From an uncultured Holophagales bacterium (GTDB taxonomy: Bacteria; Acidobacteriota; Thermoanaerobaculia; UBA5066): a stretch of DNA of 5,646 nucleotides. Shown piece by piece: positions 1-5,646 of this stretch. Location of the stretch: NCBI GenBank assembly GCA_937864895.1, contig CALMDF010000056.1, forward strand, positions 1 to 5,646, read 5' to 3'. The notes beneath the pieces are model-generated. The model did no database searches and was not told where the DNA came from. It was given only the letters and a program-made list of their open reading frames with translations. The translations under genes were made by a program, and so were the position numbers. The first letter of the stretch is position 1, and each line of letters starts with the position of its first letter.

Positions 1-13
1 GGGAGGGCCGAAA

Positions 14-19
14 GAGGGA
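14..19 (+). promoter_or_regulatory. Ribosome binding site for the Memo-AMMECR1 gene
   Basis: A purine-rich GAGGGA lies 3 to 8 bases before the GTG at 23, so its GAGG core has near-ideal Shine-Dalgarno spacing. It supports GTG 23 as the start. The reading frame is open to the left edge of the window, so an earlier start cannot be strictly excluded. However, no other start codon lies in frame in the 22 visible bases, and GTG 23 gives a proper signal peptide. No promoter can be judged from so short a leader. Confidence 0.5.
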
Positions 20-22
20 AGG

Positions 23-1648
23 GTGAACCGCCGTGCGCGATGGCTGGCGCTGGCGATGCTGGTGGGAGGCCCGGCGATGACGGGCCCCGGGCACGGGCCG
101 TCGGCCGACGCGGCGCCGGCCGGCCCCGTCCGCCCGGCGGCCCTGGCGGGAAGCTGGTACCCCTCCTCGCCGGCGATCCTCCTCGCGACGGCGCGGAACC
201 TGATGCGCCAGGCCGCGGCCGCGCCGGCGCCTCCCGGAAAGCCCGTCGCCCTCGTCGTCCCGCACGCCGGGTGGGCTTACTCGGGGGCCGTCGCCGCGGC
301 GGCCTTCCGCCTCCTCCCGCGGGAGGCTTTCGCGCGCGTCGTGGTCGTGGCGCCGTCGCACCACGGCGCCTTCGGCGGCTACGCCCTCGACGACGCGTCG
401 GCGTACGCGACGCCGCTCGGCGAGGTCCCCCTCGACCGCGCCGCCGTCGAGGGGCTTAAGAAGGCCGGCCTCGCGCGCATCGTCTCCGGGGTGACGGGGC
501 CGGAGCACGCCGTCGAGATCGAGCTCCCGTTCCTGCAGGCAGCGCTCGGCCGGTTCTCCCTCGTCCCCGTTCTCGTCGGCCGGGTCGACGCGGCGGACGA
601 GGCCGCCTTCGCGGAGCGGCTCGCGAAGCTGGACGACGGGAAGACCCTCTTCGTCTTCTCGTCCGACCTCACGCACTACGGGCCGAGGTTCGACTACGCG
701 CCGTTCGGTCCCACGGAGCAGGCGGCGGGGAAGATCCGGAGCCTCGACGCGGAGGCGCTGGGGCACCTCTCGCGCCTCGACGCGGAGGCGTTCCGCACTT
801 TCGCCAGAAAGACGGACGCGACGATCTGCGGCCGGGACGGTCTCGCGACGATGCTGGAGCTCCTCCGCCTCGTCGCGCCGAGGTCCCGCGGGACGCTCCT
901 CGCCCACTGGGCCTCGGGAGAGATGCCGGGGTCCCGCGACGACAGCTCGGTCGACTACGCGGCGGTCTCGTACGCCCGCGAGGAGGGGTCGGGCGGCGTG
1001 GCGATGACGAGGCCCCCGGCCATGCTCCCGGTCCCGCCCGACGCCCCGCCGCTCCCCGAGGCCCTCGGGCGGACGCTCGTCCGCGTGGCCCGGGGCGCCC
1101 TCGAGGCCGACCTCTCGGACGACCCGACGCGGCTCGACGCGGCCCTCCGGGACCTCGCCGACGCGCGGGAGGCGTCCCGCCTGCAGGCCGTCTTCGTGAC
1201 GTTGAAGAAGACCGATCCACTCGAGATCGCGCGTCTCGGCGAGCTCCGGGGGTGCATCGGGCAGGTCGTGCCGACGTACCCGCTCGACCTCGCGGTCGCA
1301 AAGTCGGCCCTCGACGCCGCCCTCGACGACCCGCGGTTCCCCGCGGTCGAGGCCTGGGAGCTGCCGGGGCTCGCCGTCGAGGTGACGGTCCTCTCGCCGA
1401 TCGTCCCCGTCTCCTCGTGGAAGGAGATCCGGGTCGGCACGCACGGGGTGGTCCTCCAGAAGGGCCCGAACCGCGCGCTCTTCCTCCCCCAGGTCGCGTT
1501 CGAGCAGGGGTGGACGCTCGAGGAGACGCTGGGGCACCTGGCGCAGAAGGCGGGGCTCTCCCGGGAAGCCTGGAGGAGCGGGGCGAAGTTCTCGGTCTTC
1601 ACGGGGCAGGTGTTCCACGAGGAGGCGTCCCGTCGAGCGCCCCGGTGA
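23..1648 (+). CDS. Exported Memo-AMMECR1 fusion protein (AmmeMemoRadiSam proteins B and A)
   Basis: This 541-residue protein joins two families that usually occur as separate proteins. Residues 1-30 look like a signal peptide: NRRAR n-region, hydrophobic WLALAMLVGG core, and an AxA site (A28-D-A30) with cleavage likely after A30. Whether it is Sec or Tat is unclear. Residues about 37-320 are a Memo domain, related to class III extradiol dioxygenases (LigB). Visible motifs are AGSWYP (42-47), PHAGWAYSG (80-88), APSHHG (110-115), EHAVEIELPF (161-170), SSDLTHYG (213-220), TICGR (267-271) and DSSVDYAA. The putative metal ligands H81, H113, D215, H218 and C269 match the conserved His/Asp/Cys set of human MEMO1, so the site looks intact. 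Residues about 345-535 are an AMMECR1 domain with its signature LRGCIG (408-413) and the later GTHGVVLQ and FSVFTGQVF blocks. The stop overlaps the presumed GTG of the radical SAM gene, which points to an operon with translational coupling. The substrate of the system is unknown. Family assignment is firm; export is inferred from the N-terminus. Confidence 0.93.
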   Translation: MNRRARWLALAMLVGGPAMTGPGHGPSADAAPAGPVRPAALAGSWYPSSPAILLATARNLMRQAAAAPAPPGKPVALVVPHAGWAYSGAVAAAAFRLLPREAFARVVVVAPSHHGAFGGYALDDASAYATPLGEVPLDRAAVEGLKKAGLARIVSGVTGPEHAVEIELPFLQAALGRFSLVPVLVGRVDAADEAAFAERLAKLDDGKTLFVFSSDLTHYGPRFDYAPFGPTEQAAGKIRSLDAEALGHLSRLDAEAFRTFARKTDATICGRDGLATMLELLRLVAPRSRGTLLAHWASGEMPGSRDDSSVDYAAVSYAREEGSGGVAMTRPPAMLPVPPDAPPLPEALGRTLVRVARGALEADLSDDPTRLDAALRDLADAREASRLQAVFVTLKKTDPLEIARLGELRGCIGQVVPTYPLDLAVAKSALDAALDDPRFPAVEAWELPGLAVEVTVLSPIVPVSSWKEIRVGTHGVVLQKGPNRALFLPQVAFEQGWTLEETLGHLAQKAGLSREAWRSGAKFSVFTGQVFHEEASRRAPR

Positions 1649-2777
1649 CGCCGGCGGGAGGACCCGGCGCGAGCTCCTCGTCTCGGCGCTCGGCGCCGCC
1701 TGCGCCGTCGCCGCGGCCCGGGTCGCGGGCCCCGGGGCGCTCCTGGCCCAGGACCCGGCCCTCCCCGCGGGGCACCCGGCGCGCTGGTGGAAGCCGCTCC
1801 CCGGGTCGGCGGTCGCGTGCGGCCTCTGCTGGCGCGGGTGCCGGATCTCCGAAGGGGCGCGCGGCGCGTGCGGCGTCCGCGAGAACCGCGGCGGGGCCCT
1901 CGAGACGCTCGTCCACTCGCGCCCGGCCGCGCTCGGGCTGGACCCGATCGAGAAGAAGCCGTTCTTTCACGTCCTCCCCGGGACGCAGGCCTTCTCCCTC
2001 GGGACCGTCGGCTGCAACCTCCACTGCCGCTGGTGCCAGAACTGGGAGATCTCGCAGGCGAGGCCGGAGGAGGCCCCGGTCGCGGCGCTGACGCCGGAGG
2101 AGGTCGCCCGCCTCGCCAGGAGCCGGGGCGCGCCCGTCGTCGCCTGCACCTACTCCGAGCCGACGGTCTTCGCCGAGTACGTCTTCGACATCGCCGTCGC
2201 CGCCCGGAAGGCGGGGCTGAGGACGGTCGTCGTCTCGAACGGCGCCCTCCGCGAAGAGCCCCTGAGGGACCTCTGCGGAGTCCTCTCGGCCTTCAAGGTC
2301 GACCTGAAGGCGTTCTCCGGGAAGACCTACCGCGAGGAGTGCCGGGGCGACCTGAAGGCCGTTCTCGACACGCTCCGCCGGCTCGCGAAGGCGGGGCTCT
2401 GGACCGAGATCGTCACCCTTCTCATCCCGACCCTGAACGACTCGGACGCCGAGATCCGGTCCCTCTGCCGCTTCGTGAAGTGCGAGGTCGGCGCCGAGGT
2501 GCCGCTCCACTTCACGCGGTTCCATCCGACCTACCGCCTGACGAACCTCCCGCCGACGCCCGTCGCGACGCTGGAGCGGGCGCGCCGGATCGCCCTCTCC
2601 GAGGGGCTCGCGTTCCCTTACGTCGGCAACGTCCCGGGCCACCCGGGCGAGTCGACGTCGTGCCCGGGCTGCGGGGCGATGCTGATCCGCCGCGTCGGGA
2701 TGGCGACGCTCGAGAACCGCCTGAGGAAGGGCGCCTGCCCCGACTGCGCCCGCGCGATCCCGGGCGTCTGGACCTGA
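1645..2777 (+). CDS. AmmeMemoRadiSam radical SAM enzyme (AmrS-like), frameshifted near its start
   Basis: From 1647 to 2777 one frame encodes a radical SAM enzyme of the AmmeMemoRadiSam/PflA-like group. The catalytic C-x3-C-x2-C (codons 2013, 2025, 2034) that holds the 4Fe-4S cluster and SAM is intact. An N-terminal four-Cys motif, C-x2-C-x3-C-x9-C (codons 1818-1869), and a C-terminal pair of C-x2-C knuckles (2661/2670 and 2736/2745) are typical of this family. So are TYSEPT (2148), VVSNG, FKVDLK, PLHFTRFHP (2502) and the IPGVW end. No ATG, GTG or TTG occurs in this frame until GTG 2475, which would delete the catalytic core. GTG 1645, in the overlap GTGA with the upstream gene, is one base out of frame. 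Adding one base in the GGG at 1656-1658 or the CCC at 1663-1665 gives a 377-residue protein beginning VTPAG, followed by a twin-arginine signal (RR at codons 1665/1668, then ELLVSALGAACAVAA, possible cleavage after ALLA). The best explanation is a single-base sequence error; a real frameshift or unusual start remains possible. The enzyme presumably acts with the upstream fusion protein; its reaction is unknown. Confidence 0.88.
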
Positions 2778-2781
2778 CCGC

Positions 2782-5025
2782 TCAGCGGGCGCGCGCGGAC
2801 TCGACGGCCGCGAGGAGGACGAGGGCGCCCGCGAGGAGCCCGGTGGCGGACATCCCGAGCGCGGGGACGAGGGTGACCCCGGCGAGGAGCGCGGCGAGGG
2901 CCGCTCCGACGTGGTCGGCTGCCTCGAAGAGGGCGGCGGAGCCCCCGGCGTCGTCCCCCGTGGCGAGGAGCACGCCCGTCGCGACGGGAAAGAGCGCCCC
3001 GGTGGCGGCCCCCGCGACGAGGAGCAGCGCGCCGTGCCCGGCGAGCGCCGCGTGCGGGGGGCCGCCCGAGAGGGCCGCGAGCGAGGGGAGCGCGAGCGCG
3101 ATTCCGCCGAAGACGCCGCCTGCCGCAACGAGCGCGGCGACGAGGGCCGGGCGGGGACCGCGCCGTCCGCCCCGGAGGAGGCGGCGCGCCGCGGCCGCTC
3201 CCGCCGCGAGCCCGAGCATGAACGACGCCGTGAGGGCGCCGAGCGCGCCGTAGAGAGCCCCCTCGCGCGTCTGGTACGAGAGGAGGAGGAGGAAGGAAAC
3301 CGTCATCCCGGCGGCCCCCGTCGCCGCGACGGCGTGGAGGGCCGCGCGGCGCAGGGAGGTCTTACCCGCGAGGCCGCGCGCGGCGAGCGCGGCGGACGGA
3401 AGGAGGACGAGCGCCGCGAGGAGCGGGGCGGGGAGCCGCCCGAGCGCCCCGAGCGCGCGGCCAGCGAGGCTCGCCGTCTCGCGCTGCCGACGCGCGAGGG
3501 CGTAGAGGAGCGAGACGGGCCGGTCGTCGCAGCTCGCGGGGACGTGCCGGGAGGCGTCGACGAGCGCCGCCTCGATGCGGGCGACGTTTCGCGGCTCGAG
3601 GATGAGCGGGAAGAGCTCCGGGGCGAAGGAGGCCGGCGCGATCCGCCGCTCGCGGTGACGGGCCGCGACGACGGACGGGTCGAGCGTGACGGCGCCGGCG
3701 TCGAACCCCGCGACGAAGAGGCTGTCGGGCCCCGGGGTGACGCGGACGACGGGGAAGACGGCCGCGAGCGCCCCGTGGACCGAGCCCCCGAGCGCGGCGG
3801 TGGAGCCGGCGAGGGCGGCGGAGGCGGTCCGGAGGGAGACGACGAGCGCCCCGCGCGGGGAGAGGCGCGCCGCCGCGTCGCGAAAGCTCTCCTCGGTCAG
3901 GAGGCGCGCACGCGCGAGGGTGACGGGGTCGGGGCCGAGGAGGAGGACGAGGTCCCACGTCTCGCGCGACCTCGCGAGGACGCGCCGCGGGTCGTCGATG
4001 GCGACGCGGACGCGGGGATCGGCGAGGGCGGCGACGTCCTCGCCCGGCAGGCGGTCGCGGACGAAGGCGAAGGCGCGCTCGTCCGGAACGACGAGGTCCA
4101 CCCGGGCAGGACCGTGGAGGAGGAGGAACCGGAGCGGGCCCCTCTCGACGGCGCCGAGGGCGAGGATCCGCCGGGGCGACTCGGCCAGCGACGCGGCGAG
4201 GTGGGCGAGCGTCTCGCTCGAGAACGGGTCGGGGAAGCTCGCGGCGAACGCGCCGCTCTCGTAGAGGTGGAGAGGGCCGATTCCGCCGAGAGAGAGGTGG
4301 GAGTGCGGGGTGTCGCGGACGGCGACGAGAGGCGCGCCCGGGGCGAGCGCCGAGAAACGGAGCCGCTCCGTGGCCTCGTCGAGGGGCCGCGAGGCGATCG
4401 CCGCCACGGCGAGAAGGGCCGCGGCGAGGAGGACGAAGCGCCGGGCCGGGAGGCTCGAGAGGGAGACGAGGATCGTGGCGGCGAGCCCCGCGGCGAGGGC
4501 CGCGGGGAGGGGTGGGAGGAGCGTCCCGACGAGGAGGCTCGCGGCGACGCCGCCGGCGAGCGAGCCGAGCGACTCGGCGACGTAGAGCCGCCCGAGGGCG
4601 GCTTCCGCGGGGAGGTGCCGGGCCGCGGCGGCCGCGAGGGAGGCGAAGGAGGCCCCGACGAGGGCCCCCGCGGGGAGGAGCGAGGCGGAGGCGAGGAGGA
4701 GGACGAGCCCGAGGCCGGGCAGCTCTCCCGCCCCGGGGGCCGCGAGGAGCCGCAGGACCCGGAGGGCGCAGATGCCGGCCCCCGCGCTCGCCGCGAGGAG
4801 GGCGACGAGGGGGGCGGCCCGGGGCGCGTGCCGGAGGGCGTCGCGGCGGCGCGCGGCCGCGCCGAGGGCGATGCCGAGGAGCCAGGCGGCGAGGCCGGCG
4901 CCGATCGCGACCTCGTCCCCTGCCGCGGAGACGAGGAGCTCGCGCAGGAGGAGGACCTGCGCGGTCGTGGCCGCGAAGCCGGCGGCGGCGAAGGCCGGGA
5001 GGAGGCGCGGAGAGGACGCGGGCAT
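2782..5025 (-). CDS. Multi-pass membrane protein with degenerate spermidine-synthase-like domain
   Basis: This 747-residue protein starts at ATG 5025, with GGGGAG (5043-5038, minus strand) about 12 bases upstream, a slightly long spacing. Residues 1-212 contain about seven hydrophobic segments, residues about 232-450 a soluble Rossmann-like domain, and residues about 530-745 about seven more hydrophobic segments. The middle follows the spermidine synthase (PABS) layout: LYESGAF near 254, SETLAHLA near 270, RRILALG near 285, ADPRVRVAIDD near 335, WDLVLLLGPDP near 357, and LLTEESF near 375. Such fusions of a transporter-like membrane region with a synthase domain are often annotated as fused MFS/spermidine synthase. 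Key positions are lost. The Gly-rich GGGDGG loop reads GAVERG (291-296). The VEID motif reads VVPDE. The first catalytic Asp of the D-x2-DP motif is Leu363, with only the DP at 366-367 kept. I therefore infer a non-canonical or sensory role rather than polyamine synthesis. Its 3' end converges with the radical SAM gene across 4 bases. It may share a transcript with the ankyrin gene upstream. No specific substrate can be given. Confidence 0.82.
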   Translation of the reverse strand: MPASSPRLLPAFAAAGFAATTAQVLLLRELLVSAAGDEVAIGAGLAAWLLGIALGAAARRRDALRHAPRAAPLVALLAASAGAGICALRVLRLLAAPGAGELPGLGLVLLLASASLLPAGALVGASFASLAAAAARHLPAEAALGRLYVAESLGSLAGGVAASLLVGTLLPPLPAALAAGLAATILVSLSSLPARRFVLLAAALLAVAAIASRPLDEATERLRFSALAPGAPLVAVRDTPHSHLSLGGIGPLHLYESGAFAASFPDPFSSETLAHLAASLAESPRRILALGAVERGPLRFLLLHGPARVDLVVPDERAFAFVRDRLPGEDVAALADPRVRVAIDDPRRVLARSRETWDLVLLLGPDPVTLARARLLTEESFRDAAARLSPRGALVVSLRTASAALAGSTAALGGSVHGALAAVFPVVRVTPGPDSLFVAGFDAGAVTLDPSVVAARHRERRIAPASFAPELFPLILEPRNVARIEAALVDASRHVPASCDDRPVSLLYALARRQRETASLAGRALGALGRLPAPLLAALVLLPSAALAARGLAGKTSLRRAALHAVAATGAAGMTVSFLLLLSYQTREGALYGALGALTASFMLGLAAGAAAARRLLRGGRRGPRPALVAALVAAGGVFGGIALALPSLAALSGGPPHAALAGHGALLLVAGAATGALFPVATGVLLATGDDAGGSAALFEAADHVGAALAALLAGVTLVPALGMSATGLLAGALVLLAAVESARAR

Positions 5026-5026
5026 G

Positions 5027-5046
5027 CGCGGGACGGTCTCCCCGCG
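5027..5046 (-). promoter_or_regulatory. Hairpin overlapping the start region of the membrane synthase-like gene
   Basis: On the minus strand a perfect 6-bp inverted repeat, CGCGGG (5046-5041) and CCCGCG (5032-5027), encloses an 8-base loop and ends one base before the ATG at 5025. The likely Shine-Dalgarno GGGGAG (5043-5038) lies half in the 5' arm and half in the loop, so folding could limit ribosome access. The pairing is visible in the sequence. A regulatory role is inference only, because such repeats arise by chance in DNA this GC-rich. Confidence 0.3.
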
Positions 5047-5051
5047 AGATT

Positions 5052-5067
5052 AGGCCCGAAAGGGCCT
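5052..5067 (-). terminator. Perfect hairpin after the ankyrin gene, possible terminator or processing site
   Basis: AGGCCC and GGGCCT form a perfect 6-bp stem around a four-base loop, which reads GAAA (a GNRA tetraloop) on the plus strand and TTTC on the minus strand. It lies 26 bases beyond the ankyrin gene's stop, just upstream of the next minus-strand gene. No T-run follows on either strand, so it is not a classical intrinsic terminator. It could be a weak terminator, an RNA-stability hairpin, or a site separating expression of the two genes. Confidence 0.35.
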
Positions 5068-5093
5068 CGCCGCCGCCGCGCCGCCCGGACGCT

Positions 5094-5646
5094 CTAGGGG
5101 GCCTTCTGGAGGAGCGCCTTCATCTCAGGGGTCTTCGCCGCGTCGAGGAGGAGCTTGCGGAACTTCGCGACCTTCGCCCCCGAGCCGAGGAGGAGCTTCA
5201 CGACCTCGAGGTGGTTCTCCGTGACGGGACCGTGCAGGACGGGCGCCCCGCTCGGCGCGGAGTTCGGGTCGGCGCCGGCCTTCAGGAGGATGCCGGTCGC
5301 CTCGAGCTGGCCCTGCCGGGCGGCCTCGTGCAGGGGCGTCATCCCGTACTCGTTCCCCTTCTTCACGTCGGCGCCGGCCGCGACGAGCGCCCGGACGATC
5401 TCGACGTCCGCGCCGTCCACCGCCTCGGCCACGATCGTCTTGCCGTAGGCCATCGGGGGGGCGTTCTTCGCGTCGGGCTTCACCCCGCCGGCGAGGAGGG
5501 CCTTCACCGATTCGGCGTTCTTCTGCTCGACCGCGACCCAGAGCGCGGTCCTTCCGCGGTCGTCCTTCGTCGACGGGTCGAACCCGGCCGCGAGGAAGAG
5601 GGCGATGGCCCGGGTGTCGCCGCCGTCGACGCGGCTGAAGAAGGTC
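5094..5646 (-). CDS. Ankyrin-repeat protein, 5' end beyond the window
   Basis: The frame is open from the right edge of the window to a TAG at 5096-5094, giving 183 visible residues. GTG 5507 is an internal codon rather than the start, because clear ankyrin sequence continues upstream (for example DRGRTALWVAVEQKNAE and FLAAGFDP, between about 5645 and 5510). Ankyrin units of about 33 residues can be followed. Recognisable cores are RGRTALWVAVEQKNAESVKA, then KTIVAEAVDGADVEIVRALV with AAGADVKKGN, then YGMTPLHEAARQGQLEA with LLKAGADPNS, and a final diverged unit with APVLHGPVTENHLEVVKLLL. The TPLH and GADxN signatures are canonical. The last ~20 residues (KFRKLLLDAAKTPEMKALLQ) look like a capping helix pair. 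Ankyrin repeats mediate protein-protein contacts; no enzymatic domain is visible and the partner is unknown. The N-terminus, which would show any signal peptide or further domain, is missing. The gene is upstream of the membrane synthase-like gene on the same strand with a 68-base gap, so co-transcription is possible. Confidence 0.9.
   Translation of the reverse strand, partial: TFFSRVDGGDTRAIALFLAAGFDPSTKDDRGRTALWVAVEQKNAESVKALLAGGVKPDAKNAPPMAYGKTIVAEAVDGADVEIVRALVAAGADVKKGNEYGMTPLHEAARQGQLEATGILLKAGADPNSAPSGAPVLHGPVTENHLEVVKLLLGSGAKVAKFRKLLLDAAKTPEMKALLQKAP

Noticed and set aside
1665..1707. Lipoprotein signal ending at Cys20 of the radical SAM protein (LGAAC)
   Set aside because: The -3 position is Gly rather than Leu/Val/Ile, and the hydrophobic stretch continues past the Cys. 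A normal Tat signal fits better.
1743..1745. CTG 1743 as a non-canonical start of the radical SAM gene
   Set aside because: It would give a protein of about 344 residues, close to family length, but no Shine-Dalgarno precedes it and it would discard the conspicuous twin-arginine segment. It is kept only as a fallback.
1252..2091. Plus-strand open frame that contains GTG 1645 without a frameshift
   Set aside because: After 1645 this frame reads Ser/Arg/Pro-rich low-complexity sequence. The Tat signal and all cysteine motifs are in the neighbouring frame.
2475..2777. GTG 2475 as the true start of a 100-residue protein
   Set aside because: It removes the catalytic C-x3-C-x2-C and most family motifs, which are intact in the same frame upstream.
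1599..3128. Long open frame on the minus strand, 509 codons, opposite the radical SAM gene
   Set aside because: It is low-complexity Arg/Pro/Ser sequence without family motifs, and the opposite strand carries a well-supported enzyme. It is an antisense shadow.
3279..3297. GAGGAG-type simple repeats on the plus strand, seen here and in many places up to about 5000
   Set aside because: They are the complement of CTC leucine codon runs in the minus-strand membrane protein, not a tandem repeat element.
2911..5097. Long open frame on the plus strand, 728 codons
   Set aside because: It encodes an implausible run of Glu, Arg and Gly with no domain or hydrophobic pattern. It is the antisense of the membrane protein, kept open by high GC.

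Overview
The window is very GC-rich DNA (roughly three quarters G+C by eye) with densely packed bacterial-type genes. The genes use GTG/ATG starts, strong G/C third-position bias and almost no intergenic space. Two products carry export signals, one of them apparently twin-arginine, so the host is probably a Gram-negative-type bacterium. A high-GC phylum such as Acidobacteriota or Myxococcota would fit, but nothing in the sequence settles the taxonomy. There are no RNA genes, mobile elements or CRISPR arrays.

Left half, plus strand (about 1-2777): an AmmeMemoRadiSam operon. The first gene (23-1648) encodes a Memo-family domain (system protein B) fused to an AMMECR1 domain (system protein A), behind a probable signal peptide. 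The second gene (about 1645-2777) encodes the partner radical SAM enzyme (AmrS type). Its frame has no ATG, GTG or TTG before the catalytic cysteines. The frame is restored by one extra base within about 1656-1665. It would then start at a GTG that overlaps the upstream TGA (GTGA) and would open with a twin-arginine signal. The whole three-part system is therefore present in two genes and looks exported. The biochemical role of this conserved trio is not established.

Right half, minus strand (5646-2782): a 5'-truncated ankyrin-repeat gene (5094 to the window edge) lies upstream of a 747-residue membrane protein (2782-5025). In that protein a spermidine-synthase-like domain sits between two multi-pass membrane halves. 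Both the proposed catalytic Asp and the glycine-rich nucleotide loop of the synthase domain are degenerate, so ordinary aminopropyl transfer is doubtful. The two membrane halves look like an ancient duplication. The 68-base gap between these genes holds two perfect 6-bp hairpins, one of which partly covers the ribosome binding site of the downstream gene.

The two gene pairs converge with only 4 bases between their stop codons. The most notable points are the apparent export of a radical SAM system, the frameshift at its start, and the degenerate synthase domain.
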